Below, one piece after another: positions 52,600-62,138 of a stretch of 64,000 nucleotides of DNA. The translations under genes were made by a program, and so were the position numbers. The notes beneath the pieces were generated by a model. That model was not told the origin of the DNA, ran no database searches, and was given only the letters and a program-made list of their open reading frames with translations. This stretch comes from an uncultured Prevotellaceae bacterium (lineage in GTDB: Bacteria; Bacteroidota; Bacteroidia; Bacteroidales; Bacteroidaceae): positions 1-64,000 of the forward strand of contig ONLU01000001.1 of assembly GCA_900318795.1 (NCBI GenBank), in the 5' to 3' direction. Positions within the stretch are counted from its first letter, which is position 1; every line of letters begins with the position of its first letter.

Positions 52600-55500
52600 A
52601 TGAAGAAGTTATTGGTTGTTTATTTGATGCTGGTGGCAGGTGTGGTTGTCGCTACAGAGCGAAAGAAGCTTAATTTCAATTCTTCCTGGTGCCTTCAGGT
52701 GGGTGATGTGACTGAGGCAAAGGCTCCCGACTACGATGATAGTCATTGGCTGCAGGTGACGTTGCCTTATGCATTCAATGGCGATGAGGCATTCCGAAAA
52801 GATATCGTTGACCTGACAGATACCATCTGCTGGTACAGAAAGCAGTTTGAGGTCAAGCAGACTGATATGGCTTCCTGCAAGTATTTTATAGAGTTTGAGG
52901 GCGTGCGTCAGGGTGCCGACTTCTATCTGAATGGTCACCATTTAGGCTATAGTGAGAATGGTGTGATGGCATGTGGATTCGACCTGACACCTTATATAAA
53001 AACTGGTAGGAATGTCTTGGCCGTTCGTTGTGATAACAGTTGGACGTATCGCTCGCGCCAGTATAACAGCCGTTATCAGTGGAATGACCGCAATTTTAAC
53101 GCTAACTATGGCGGCATTCCCAAGAATGTCTATCTGCATATTACCGATAGGCTTTATCAGACCTTGCCCTTATATTCCAACTTGGGAACGATGGGAACCT
53201 ACGTCTATGCCACAGACTTCGACATTGCTGGGCGCAAGGCCATGGTGCATGTGGAGTCGCAGGTCAGAAACGAGGATGCCAAACCGCGCACCTTCCGTCT
53301 GTTTGCAAAGGTCGTCAACGCTGACAACGCCCTGGCTGCTATTATTTCTGGTGAACAGTTAACCCTGCAGCCTGGTGAGACGCGCACTGTCAGCATACAG
53401 CAAGAGCTGAGCGGACTGCATTTCTGGTCGTGGGGCTATGGCTATCTCTATACGGTCAAAAGCTATTTGGCAGAGGATGGGGCAGACGGCAAACCATTGA
53501 ATCTGTGTGCCAGCAATGACGAAGTCGTCATCCGTACAGGTTTCCGCAAGACGCATTTTGGCGAAGGAAAGATATGGCTTAACGACCGCTGTCTGATGGT
53601 GCATGGCTATGCCCAGCGCACCAGCAACGAGTGGCCAGGTGTGGGACTCTCCGTACCTGCGTGGCTTAGCGACTACTCCAACAACCTGATGGTAGAGTCT
53701 GGAGGAAACCTGGTACGCTGGATGCACGTCACTCCTTGGAAACAGGATATAGAGTCGTGCGACAGGGTAGGACTGCTGCAGGCTATGCCTGCCGGTGATG
53801 CTGAGAAAGATGTGGAGGGGCCTCGCTGGCAGCAGCGTACAGCTTTGATGCGTGATGCTATCATCTATAATCGTAATAATCCGTCAGTCTTCTTCTATGA
53901 GTGTGGCAACGAGAGCATTAGTCGTGAACACATGCTGGAGATGAAAGCCCTTCGTGACGAATATGACCCCTATGGCGGTCGAGCTATTGGCAGTCGCGAG
54001 ATGCTCAACATTGACGAGGCGGAGTATGGTGGTGAAATGCTGTATATCAACAAGTCGAAGAAGCATCCGATGTGGGCTATGGAGTACTGTCGTGATGAGG
54101 GCCTGCGTAAGTACTGGGACGAGTACAGCTATCCCTACCATCAGGAAGGTGACGGACCGCTCTATCGTGGTAAACCGGCTAATGAATACAATCACAACAT
54201 GGATTGGTTTGCCATTGAGATGGTTCGTCGCTGGTATGACTACTGGCGTGAACGTCCGGGAACAGGGACACGTGTGTCTTCAGGTGGTGTGAAGATTGTT
54301 TTCTCTGACACCAATACGCACCATCGTGGAGAGTCGAACTATCGCACCAGTGGTGTGACGGATGCCATGCGTATACCCAAAGATGCTTTCTATGCTCACC
54401 AAGTGATGTGGAGCGGATGGGTGGAGCCCGAACAGGCGAATACTTACATCATAGGCCATTGGAACTATGATAAAGGTGTGAAGAAACCTGTCTATGTGGT
54501 TTCCACAGGTGACGATGTCGAACTGTTCCTCAATGGTCGCTCCTTAGGCAAGGGACGCCAGAGCTATCGTTACCTCTTTACCTTTGACGATATTCCTTTT
54601 GAACCAGGAACCATAGAGGCTGTAGCTTCTGACGGCAGCCGCTATAAATTGGAAACAGCAGGTGAACCTTATCAACTGAAGCTCTCCACCATAGAGAATC
54701 CGGAAGGTATGAAGGCCGATGGTGCTGACATGGCACTCGTTCAGGTTGAGGTAGTCGACCGTCAGGGACGTCGTTGCCCGCTGGACAACCGCTTGATACA
54801 TTTCGAGCTGTGGGGTGAGGGTAAGTGGATAGGAGGAATAGCTGCCCGTAATAACAAGGAACTGCAAAGGCAGGATGACAATCGTCCTGCAGGGTTGCTT
54901 GACGCTGCTGCTACAAAGAATATTTCAGATAACTATGTGGGCAGTTATGACATCCCAGTGGAGTGTGGTGTCAACAGGGTACTGGTTCGTAGCACCGTCA
55001 ATCCGGGTGCTATCAACATCTCTGCGTATGCTAAGGGTGTTAAGCCTGCCTACATCACCATGAACAGTGAAAAGAAAATGGTGGAGAGTGAATTGCCACA
55101 GTTGACGCTGAAAGGACGGCTGGAGCGTGGTGAAACACCTGCAACACCATCATATACAGAAAATTCCAAAGGTGTTAATATTGTATCAGTGAAGGCAGGC
55201 TACGATACAGAACATGCCTCCTGTAGCTTTGACGACAACGAACTGTCAGAATGGAAGAACGATGGGCATCTCTCTACGGCATGGATTACCTATCGCCTGG
55301 AAAAGAAAACGGTAGTCGAGGACATCTGTATGAAACTGACTGGCTGGCGTCTTCGTAGCTATCCGTTAGAAGTGTATGCAGGTAAGACACTCATCTGGAG
55401 CGGAGAGACAAAACGAAGCTTGGGCTATATTCACTTAAAACCTGTCAAGCTGGTTAAGGCCAACGAGATTACTATTCGTCTGAAAGGTGCAGGAAAAGAT

Positions 55501-55641
55501 AAAGATGCCTTTGGTGGTATTGTCGAGGTTGCACAGCCTGCAGCCGGAGAACTTGACCTTTTTAAGGCCAGGAATGGCAGCGAAACCAAGGATGAGTTTC
55601 GCATTGTCGAGGTAGAATTTTTGGAAGCAGTAAGGAAATAA
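52600..55641 (+). CDS. Beta-galactosidase-like enzyme, GH2, with C-terminal discoidin-like domain
   Basis: A 1013-residue secreted enzyme (start at MKKLLVVYL; an in-frame ATG at 52594 adds two residues). Domain order: signal peptide; GH2 sugar-binding domain (YRKQFEVK, FEGVRQGADFYLNGHHLGYS); Ig-like domain; TIM barrel with the acid/base Glu in FFYECGNESIS and a likely nucleophile in MWAMEYCRDE; then DUF4982-like (VELFLNGRSLGKG) and Ig-like domains. A C-terminal ~150-residue domain with DGHLSTAWITYRLEKK follows, typical of F5/8-type carbohydrate-binding modules. Probably trims beta-galactan or related side chains of rhamnogalacturonan-I. Second gene of the plus-strand operon. Confidence 0.88.
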   Translation: MKKLLVVYLMLVAGVVVATERKKLNFNSSWCLQVGDVTEAKAPDYDDSHWLQVTLPYAFNGDEAFRKDIVDLTDTICWYRKQFEVKQTDMASCKYFIEFEGVRQGADFYLNGHHLGYSENGVMACGFDLTPYIKTGRNVLAVRCDNSWTYRSRQYNSRYQWNDRNFNANYGGIPKNVYLHITDRLYQTLPLYSNLGTMGTYVYATDFDIAGRKAMVHVESQVRNEDAKPRTFRLFAKVVNADNALAAIISGEQLTLQPGETRTVSIQQELSGLHFWSWGYGYLYTVKSYLAEDGADGKPLNLCASNDEVVIRTGFRKTHFGEGKIWLNDRCLMVHGYAQRTSNEWPGVGLSVPAWLSDYSNNLMVESGGNLVRWMHVTPWKQDIESCDRVGLLQAMPAGDAEKDVEGPRWQQRTALMRDAIIYNRNNPSVFFYECGNESISREHMLEMKALRDEYDPYGGRAIGSREMLNIDEAEYGGEMLYINKSKKHPMWAMEYCRDEGLRKYWDEYSYPYHQEGDGPLYRGKPANEYNHNMDWFAIEMVRRWYDYWRERPGTGTRVSSGGVKIVFSDTNTHHRGESNYRTSGVTDAMRIPKDAFYAHQVMWSGWVEPEQANTYIIGHWNYDKGVKKPVYVVSTGDDVELFLNGRSLGKGRQSYRYLFTFDDIPFEPGTIEAVASDGSRYKLETAGEPYQLKLSTIENPEGMKADGADMALVQVEVVDRQGRRCPLDNRLIHFELWGEGKWIGGIAARNNKELQRQDDNRPAGLLDAAATKNISDNYVGSYDIPVECGVNRVLVRSTVNPGAINISAYAKGVKPAYITMNSEKKMVESELPQLTLKGRLERGETPATPSYTENSKGVNIVSVKAGYDTEHASCSFDDNELSEWKNDGHLSTAWITYRLEKKTVVEDICMKLTGWRLRSYPLEVYAGKTLIWSGETKRSLGYIHLKPVKLVKANEITIRLKGAGKDKDAFGGIVEVAQPAAGELDLFKARNGSETKDEFRIVEVEFLEAVRK

Positions 55642-55661
55642 AACATATAAAAACAACAGAT

Positions 55662-55979
55662 ATGAAGCGATTTGCATTTAAGATGTACCTGAAATCAGGT
55701 TGCGAACACGAGTATGAACGTCGTCATGCTGCCATCTGGCCTGAGCTGGTACAGATGATTAAGGATGCCGGTGTGTCCAACTATAGCATCTTTTGGGACA
55801 AGGACACCAACATTCTCTTTGGCTACCAGGAGTGTGAGGGCGAAGGCAGTTCGCAGGATACGGACGATGTAGACCCGATCACACAGAAGTGGTGGGACAT
55901 GATGGCTGATATTATGGAGGTTAACCCCGACAACTCGCCAGTTACCATTCCCATCCAGGAGGTGTTTCACTTAGATTAA
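55662..55979 (+). CDS. rhaM: L-rhamnose mutarotase
   Basis: A 105-residue cytoplasmic enzyme interconverting alpha and beta L-rhamnose ahead of RhaA. It has the family motifs KRFAFKMYLKSGCEHEYERR, HAAIWPELVQMIKDAGVSNY with the catalytic His, SIFWDKDTNILFGYQE and a WWDMMADIMEVNPDNSP end. It lies 20 bases after the GH2 stop and 5 bases before the GH35 gene. Its presence among secreted pectinases ties the operon to L-rhamnose, so rhamnogalacturonan-I is the likely substrate. Confidence 0.94.
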   Translation: MKRFAFKMYLKSGCEHEYERRHAAIWPELVQMIKDAGVSNYSIFWDKDTNILFGYQECEGEGSSQDTDDVDPITQKWWDMMADIMEVNPDNSPVTIPIQEVFHLD

Positions 55980-55984
55980 GAGAT

Positions 55985-58015
55985 ATGCGACGAGTGACGC
56001 TATTCTTGCTGGTGCTGACAATGACACTGTTAGGATGGCTGCCATTGTGTGCTGCCGTCCCTGAGGTGAAGTGGGACAAGTACAGCCTCATGATAGATGG
56101 TCAACGTGTAATGCCCGTCATGGGCGAAATTCACTATTCCCGTGTGCCTGCAGAGGAGTGGGGATGCGAAGTCCGGAAGATGAAGGAGGGGGGAGTGACC
56201 ATGATAGCCACCTATGTTTTCTGGAATCATATAGAGGAGCAGGAGGGCATCTTCCGCTGGGATGGCCAGCGCTCGTTACGTGCTTTCTTGGAAGTGTGCC
56301 GTCAGGAACAGATGCCTGTCATTCTCCGACTGGGTCCGTTCTGTCATGGCGAGGTGCGCAATGGTGGTATTCCCGACTGGATGTTTGCTAAGGGCTGCCG
56401 CCTCCGTGAAGAGAATGCTACGTTTCTGGGCTATGTGGAGACACTCTATCGTCAGATATTCACACAAGTGCAAGGACTACAGTGGAAAGATGGCGGTCCT
56501 GTGATTGCTGCTCAGTTTGACAACGAATACCGAGGCCGTGGCGAGTACCTGATGGCACTGAAAAAGATAGCGCTGCAGGTGGGCTTTGACCTCCCCTTCT
56601 ATACCAGAACAGGCTGGCCAGCATTACGTACCCCCGTACCTTATGGAGAGATGATTCCTCTCTATGGCGACTATGCTGATGGTTTCTGGGATAAAGAGGT
56701 GAAGGAAGGGGTTGGCAACTATTATAAGGCATTCAACTTCAAGGCCTTCCGCTCGTCTACCGCTATTGGCACAGACCTGCTCGGAAAGCAGGAGGCAAAG
56801 CTGAATACAGGCGACGAGCAGTATCCTTACTTCACCTGTGAGTTAGGGGGGGGTATGGCAACAGCTTATCACCGTCGTCCCTATGTCTATCCGGAGGATG
56901 CCTACTCCATGGCTTTGGTCAAGCTGGGCAGTGGCAGCAACCTGTTAGGCTATTATATGTATCATGGTGGCAGCAACCCGGAGGGGGTGCTTCATTCGCT
57001 CAATGAGGTACAGACATCGCCGGGGACAGCCAATAACGACTTGCCGGTGGTAACCTACGATTTCCAGGCACCACTTGGGGAGTTCGGCCAGCCTTATCCA
57101 CAGTACTACTCGTTGCGTCCGTTACATCTTTTTATGCAGGACTATGGCTCCATGCTGGTTACCATGGAGGCACATTTTCCCGCCCCTCAGGACTTGAAAC
57201 CTGGCGAGGATCAACTGTTGCGCTGGGCCGTTCGCACCAAGGACAACAGCGGCTTTATCTTTGTCAACAATTATGAGCGTCTGCAACATCTGTCTGTTAA
57301 GAAAGGTGTCATCTTGGAGGCTTGTGGCATCCGACTTCCTAAACTCACCATTCCGTCAGGTTGCATGGCTATATTCCCCGTCAATATTGAGGGCATCCGC
57401 TATGCCACGGCACAATTAGTAGCTCGTCGTAATGGTAAGATATATATGATGCAGGTTCCAGGTGTTCCTACCACTATTGCTCTCAGTGATGGCAAGATGC
57501 TGAAGAACCAGAAACCCAATGGCGCAGCCCAACCTATCTATAAGAATATCTATCTGCTCAGCCGTCACGATGCTGAGCATCTGTTCCTTGGAGGGCGTTC
57601 TCAGCAGTCTACCTCCGTTTGTCCGTATGAGAAGATAAAGGATGCTGGCACATTGCGTACTATCCAGCGTGGCAGGGCCAAGGTGGCCGAGGCTCCGAAA
57701 GAAGAAGACTGGCAACAAGCTGCTGTCTATATCATTCAGTTGCCACAAACATTCTCTGCTGACTCTTCTCCGCTATTACAGATAGACTATCGAGGTGACT
57801 GTGCCCGTCTTTATGCTGATGGGAAACTGGTAGCCGATAACTTCTACTATGGTCGTCCGTTTATGTATGGTCTGTGGCGTCTTCTTAAAGGCTGTACCAA
57901 GTTGGAACTGCGGATTCTTCCCTTACAACCCAATGCCCCCATCTATCTGCCACGAGAAGCAGAAAAGGTGGCAGGCGAAGCACTCAATACAGTAATGATA
58001 TCATGCGAAAAGTAA
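55985..58015 (+). CDS. Beta-galactosidase, GH35
   Basis: A 676-residue secreted enzyme. After the signal peptide (MRRVTLFLLVLTMTLLGWLP) it shows the GH35 TIM barrel: MGEIHYSRVPAEEWGCEVRK, TYVFWNHIEEQEGIFRWDGQ, LRLGPFCHGEVRNGGIPDW, the acid/base Glu in AAQFDNEYRGRG and the nucleophile Glu in YFTCELGGGM. C-terminal beta domains contain the sugar-binding region LLQIDYRGDCARLYADGK. It releases terminal beta-galactose, probably from side chains of rhamnogalacturonan-I. Its stop codon lies 13 bases inside the next gene, so the two are coupled. Confidence 0.93.
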   Translation: MRRVTLFLLVLTMTLLGWLPLCAAVPEVKWDKYSLMIDGQRVMPVMGEIHYSRVPAEEWGCEVRKMKEGGVTMIATYVFWNHIEEQEGIFRWDGQRSLRAFLEVCRQEQMPVILRLGPFCHGEVRNGGIPDWMFAKGCRLREENATFLGYVETLYRQIFTQVQGLQWKDGGPVIAAQFDNEYRGRGEYLMALKKIALQVGFDLPFYTRTGWPALRTPVPYGEMIPLYGDYADGFWDKEVKEGVGNYYKAFNFKAFRSSTAIGTDLLGKQEAKLNTGDEQYPYFTCELGGGMATAYHRRPYVYPEDAYSMALVKLGSGSNLLGYYMYHGGSNPEGVLHSLNEVQTSPGTANNDLPVVTYDFQAPLGEFGQPYPQYYSLRPLHLFMQDYGSMLVTMEAHFPAPQDLKPGEDQLLRWAVRTKDNSGFIFVNNYERLQHLSVKKGVILEACGIRLPKLTIPSGCMAIFPVNIEGIRYATAQLVARRNGKIYMMQVPGVPTTIALSDGKMLKNQKPNGAAQPIYKNIYLLSRHDAEHLFLGGRSQQSTSVCPYEKIKDAGTLRTIQRGRAKVAEAPKEEDWQQAAVYIIQLPQTFSADSSPLLQIDYRGDCARLYADGKLVADNFYYGRPFMYGLWRLLKGCTKLELRILPLQPNAPIYLPREAEKVAGEALNTVMISCEK

Positions 58016-60777
58016 TCTTCTTCCTATCCCTTCTCTGCTGTCAGCATTTTTATGCACAGCAGTCGCTGGACCTCAGTGGTCAGTGGCAATTCCGTAGTGA
58101 ACGGGAGCAAGGTGTGGTGACACTGCCAGGATCGATGTTGACCAATGGCAAGGGCGACCAAGTGACTGTCGATACAAAGTGGACAGGGTCGCTCTACGAC
58201 TCGTCATTTTACTTTAATCCTTATATGGAGCGATACCGTAAGGCTGGCGAGATGAAGTTCCCCTTCTTCCTGACACCTGAACGCTACTATGTAGGCAATG
58301 CTTGTTACGAGCGTAAGGTGACTGTTCCAAAGAAGTGGAAGGGTCGTCGCGTCGTCTTGTTTTTGGAGCGTCCTCATATTGAAACAACCGTTGTCGTGAA
58401 TGGCCAGACCGTGGGGCACCAGATGTCGTTGTCTGTTCCGCATCAATATGATGTGACACCTTATCTTGACTATGGTGGCGAGAACACCATCAGCATTCAG
58501 GTGTATAATGGCATCGAGAATGTGTGTGTGGGTCAGGATTCTCACTCTGTCACAGACCAGACGCAAGGCAACTGGAATGGTATTGTGGGTCGTATCGCAT
58601 TGCAGGCACATCCGGTGGGCTACGTCCGTCAGTTGCGTATCTATCCGGATGTTGACAAGATGCAGATATGTGTTAAAATGCGAAAAGAGGGCGGTAGCAA
58701 GGTGAAACTCTGGGTTGATGATCGTAAGTCTCTGGTAACGCGAGACAGCACTGCCGTTATCCCGCTGGAGGGCGTATCGTTGTGGGATGAGTTCCACCCC
58801 AACCTGCATACGCTCTATGCTGTCGTTGATGGTGACACGTTGCGTACCACTTTTGGCATGCGACGCATGACGGCAAATGGACCTCAGCTGTTGATGAATG
58901 GCCAGCCGGTATGGCTGCGAGGCACGGTGGGCAACTGCTGTTTCCCGGAGACAGGCTTCCCGCCTACCGATGAGGCATCGTGGGAGCGTGTCTTGCGGAA
59001 GTGCAAGGAGTATGGTATCAACCATCTGCGTTTCCACTCTTATTGTCCGCCGGAAGCCGCCTTCCGTGTGGCAGACCGCTTAGGCTTATATCTGCAGCCC
59101 GAGGGACCGTCCTGGCCTAATCATGGTGTAAAACTGCGTCGTGGCATGGCTATCGACCAGTATTTGTTGGACGAAGGCCGTCGGATGCTGGACGAATATG
59201 GTAATCATCCGTCATTCTGCATGATGGCAGCAGGCAATGAGCCTGCCGGCGACTGGGTCGGCTATTGTCGTGACTGGGTAAAAGCGATGAAGGAATACGA
59301 CCCGACGCGTCTTTATTGTGGTGCATCAGTAGGTGGAGGCTGGGCATGGGATGAAGGCTCAGACTATCATGTCAAGGGTGGTGCGCGTGGATTGGACTGG
59401 GACCGTCATGCTCCTCAGAGCAGCGACAACTACTATGACCAACTGTTGCGTCCGCGCAACTATCAAGGAACAGCACCTAATAACGAGCCAATCATTGCAC
59501 ACGAGCAGGGACAGTGGTGCGCTTTCCCGGACTTCAAGGAAATCAGTCAGTATACAGGAGTCTATAAAGCCAAGAACTTTGAGATATTCCGCGATATGTT
59601 GCGTGACAACGGAATGGCTGCTCAGTCAGAGCGTTTCCTCATGGCCAGCGGTAGACTTCAGGTGCTGGCCTATAAGTATGAGATTGAACGCAACCTGCGT
59701 ACCCGTGACTATGCTGGTTTCCAATTGCTGGGACTGAACGACTATTCCGGTCAGGGCACAGCCTTGGTAGGTCCGCTCAACGTCCATTGGCGTGAGAAGG
59801 GCTACTGCGATGCTGCTGACTGGACGCAGTTCTGTAACAGTGTGGTTCCTCTGGCTCGTTTCTCTAAGTTCGTCTATACCAATGACGAGGAACTGGTTGT
59901 TCCCATTGAAATCTATAACGCCTCAGAAGGAGAACTCCGTGATTGTACGATATCATGGCATATTGGCAACATCCAGGGTGTGCTGTCAGTAACAACAATC
60001 CCCCTTGGCAAGAATCATGAACTGGGGACGGTGCAACTACCGCTGACCCAATATGATAAGCCTATCAAGCTGACGCTGCGTGTGGATGTGAATGGTAAGT
60101 ATCACAACCAGTGGGACTTCTGGGTGTATCCTAAGGAGAATGCCCAAATTGGAAGTACGACCGATGGGCAGATCTATGAGACAGACACTTTGGATGCTAA
60201 GGCCCTAAGCATTCTTCAGCAGGGTGGAAGAGTGTTGTTGACGGCAGGCGGACATGTACACTTTGGCAATGATGTACGCCACACCTTCCTGCCCGTCTTC
60301 TGGAACACCTCGTGGTTTAAGATGCGTCCGCCACATACTACTGGTGCCTATATCCAGAAAGATCATCCTGTATTCCGTGATTTCCCCACTGATGAGTGGC
60401 AGAACCTGAACTGGTGGGAATTGACCAATCGTACGCAGGTCATGAATCTGTCTGAGTTCCCATCACACTATCAGCCTATCGTGCAGCCTATTGACACATG
60501 GCACGTCAGCCGGAAACTGGGCATGCTGATTGAAGCCAGAGTGTTGAACGGACGTCTTCTGATGACGACGATGGACATCAAACATCATTTGGATTCACGT
60601 CCGGTGGCTCGACAGTTGCGATATTCTATCCTGCGTTATATGCAGAGCCCCGATTTCCTTCCTGCAGTGACGCTCGGTGTTGACGTCATCCGTCATCTTT
60701 ATGAGCGGAAGGCTCCTGCTGTGAATATGTTTACCAGAGAATCTCCTGACGAACTGAAACCCAAACTAAATAATTAA
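58003..60777 (+). CDS. Secreted glycoside hydrolase, GH2 (substrate uncertain)
   Basis: A 924-residue exported enzyme, signal peptide MRKVIFFLSLLCCQHFYAQQ. N-terminal GH2-type sugar-binding domain (LSGQWQFRSEREQG, CYERKVTVPKKWKGRRVVLF, ETTVVVNGQTVGHQ), then a barrel in which FCMMAAGNEPAGDWVGY gives the acid/base Glu and PIIAHEQGQWCAFPD a likely nucleophile. The C-terminal third contains beta domains and a segment resembling glutamine-amidotransferase-like folds (GGRVLLTAGGHVHFGND). The sequence differs from the two other GH2 enzymes of the locus, so it probably cleaves a different linkage; beta-glucuronidase or arabinosidase activity are possibilities. It overlaps GH35 by 13 bases and precedes GH28 by 7. 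Confidence 0.85.
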   Translation: MRKVIFFLSLLCCQHFYAQQSLDLSGQWQFRSEREQGVVTLPGSMLTNGKGDQVTVDTKWTGSLYDSSFYFNPYMERYRKAGEMKFPFFLTPERYYVGNACYERKVTVPKKWKGRRVVLFLERPHIETTVVVNGQTVGHQMSLSVPHQYDVTPYLDYGGENTISIQVYNGIENVCVGQDSHSVTDQTQGNWNGIVGRIALQAHPVGYVRQLRIYPDVDKMQICVKMRKEGGSKVKLWVDDRKSLVTRDSTAVIPLEGVSLWDEFHPNLHTLYAVVDGDTLRTTFGMRRMTANGPQLLMNGQPVWLRGTVGNCCFPETGFPPTDEASWERVLRKCKEYGINHLRFHSYCPPEAAFRVADRLGLYLQPEGPSWPNHGVKLRRGMAIDQYLLDEGRRMLDEYGNHPSFCMMAAGNEPAGDWVGYCRDWVKAMKEYDPTRLYCGASVGGGWAWDEGSDYHVKGGARGLDWDRHAPQSSDNYYDQLLRPRNYQGTAPNNEPIIAHEQGQWCAFPDFKEISQYTGVYKAKNFEIFRDMLRDNGMAAQSERFLMASGRLQVLAYKYEIERNLRTRDYAGFQLLGLNDYSGQGTALVGPLNVHWREKGYCDAADWTQFCNSVVPLARFSKFVYTNDEELVVPIEIYNASEGELRDCTISWHIGNIQGVLSVTTIPLGKNHELGTVQLPLTQYDKPIKLTLRVDVNGKYHNQWDFWVYPKENAQIGSTTDGQIYETDTLDAKALSILQQGGRVLLTAGGHVHFGNDVRHTFLPVFWNTSWFKMRPPHTTGAYIQKDHPVFRDFPTDEWQNLNWWELTNRTQVMNLSEFPSHYQPIVQPIDTWHVSRKLGMLIEARVLNGRLLMTTMDIKHHLDSRPVARQLRYSILRYMQSPDFLPAVTLGVDVIRHLYERKAPAVNMFTRESPDELKPKLNN

Positions 60778-60784
60778 AGAAACG

Positions 60785-62098
60785 ATGAGAAAAACAATCA
60801 TTCTGTTGCTGGCCGTGCTGACATTGACGGCTTCAGCAAAACCAAAAGGTAGGAAGGCTGTGGAGACATGGCCTGACGGAACGGTGATGGATGCCTGGTT
60901 CATGGAAAAGGGGCGTGTTGACGTGAATGCTCTGGGACGTCAGTATGTTTTGACCGACTATGGCGTTTTAGCAGGGAGCACAGACGTCCAGACCCGGCAA
61001 ATTCAGGCGGTGATAGACCGCTGTGCCCAAGAGGGTGGTGGTGTGGTGGTTGTTCCTACGGGAACATTCAAGACTGGTGCCCTCTTCTTCAAGCAGGGAA
61101 CGCACCTACACCTGTCTGAGGGTGCCGTGTTGTTAGGTTCAGAACGTATCATTGACTTCCCTATTCTGACAACACGTATTGAGGGAGAGACCTGCAAGTA
61201 TTTCGCAGCTCTGGTGAATGCTGACGGACTGGATGGCTTTACCATTACGGGCAAGGGCACTATTGACGGCAATGGTCTGAAGTACTGGCAAGAGTTCTGG
61301 ATTCGTCGTCAGTGGAATCCGCAGTGTACCAATAAGGATGCCCAGCGGCCACGTCTGACCTACGTCTCAAACTCGCGCAATGTCACCATTCAGGACGTTC
61401 ACCTCATCAACTCTCCCTTCTGGACCAACCACGTCTATAAGAGTGACCATGTGCGCTATCTGGACTGCTACATCTATGCACCTACGGAGAACGTATATGC
61501 TCCCCAGCCTAAGCGTGGAGCACCCTCGTCGGATGCCATCGACATTGATGCGTGTACCGATGTGATGGTGGACGGCTGCTATATGCACGTCAACGACGAT
61601 GCCGTGGTGCTGAAGGGCGGCAAGGGCACTTGGGCCGACAAAGACTCTACCAATGGCAATTGCGAGCGCATCCTGATACAGAACTGCCACTACGGACGTG
61701 TGCATGGCTGTCTGACCTTTGGCTCGGAGTCGCTGCACGACCGCAATGTCATTCTGCGCAACTGCCAGACGGACAATGCTGACCGTGTACTGTGGTTGAA
61801 GATGCGTCCCGATACCCCGCAGCACTATGAGTATGTACTGGTCGAGAACATCACCGGTCACTGTGGCCGTTTTCTCTTCATCCATCCCTGGACACAGTTC
61901 TTCAAGCCAGGCGACCGCAAGGACATGCCGCTGTCGCGCTGCAATAATGTCACCTTGCGCAACAACAATGTGGATACCAAGACGATGCTCGATGTGAAGA
62001 CCTCCGACAAATACGAATTGATAGATTTTACTATAGATGGTAAACCTATAGACTTCTCTAAAGCGGGTGCATCGCCTGAACCCAAGGTGTTCCTTTAA
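60785..62098 (+). CDS. Polygalacturonase/rhamnogalacturonase-type hydrolase, GH28
   Basis: A 437-residue secreted beta-helix enzyme cutting galacturonosyl linkages. Signal peptide MRKTIILLLAVLTLTASA; GH28 hallmarks are SSDAIDIDACTDVMVDGCYM and NDDAVVLKGG (catalytic Asp residues), and HGCLTFGSESLHDRNV (the GHG/GS-type loop). The long DWAFM-like N-terminal part and the Arg/Trp-rich IRRQWNPQC segment are usual for Bacteroidetes exo-acting members. Whether it acts on homogalacturonan, rhamnogalacturonan or the unsaturated ends cannot be decided from sequence. Last gene of the operon, followed by a strong hairpin. Confidence 0.92.
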   Translation: MRKTIILLLAVLTLTASAKPKGRKAVETWPDGTVMDAWFMEKGRVDVNALGRQYVLTDYGVLAGSTDVQTRQIQAVIDRCAQEGGGVVVVPTGTFKTGALFFKQGTHLHLSEGAVLLGSERIIDFPILTTRIEGETCKYFAALVNADGLDGFTITGKGTIDGNGLKYWQEFWIRRQWNPQCTNKDAQRPRLTYVSNSRNVTIQDVHLINSPFWTNHVYKSDHVRYLDCYIYAPTENVYAPQPKRGAPSSDAIDIDACTDVMVDGCYMHVNDDAVVLKGGKGTWADKDSTNGNCERILIQNCHYGRVHGCLTFGSESLHDRNVILRNCQTDNADRVLWLKMRPDTPQHYEYVLVENITGHCGRFLFIHPWTQFFKPGDRKDMPLSRCNNVTLRNNNVDTKTMLDVKTSDKYELIDFTIDGKPIDFSKAGASPEPKVFL

Positions 62099-62103
62099 TA
62101 AGA

Positions 62104-62130
62104 AATGGCCCTTCTCAATGGAGGGCCATT
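62104..62130. terminator. Bidirectional terminator between GH28 and PL11
   Basis: AATGGCCCT (62104-62112) pairs with AGGGCCATT (62122-62130), 9-base loop, flanked by T-rich sequence on the plus strand and by sequence giving U-rich minus-strand RNA. Confidence 0.8.
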
Positions 62131-62138
62131 CCTTATTC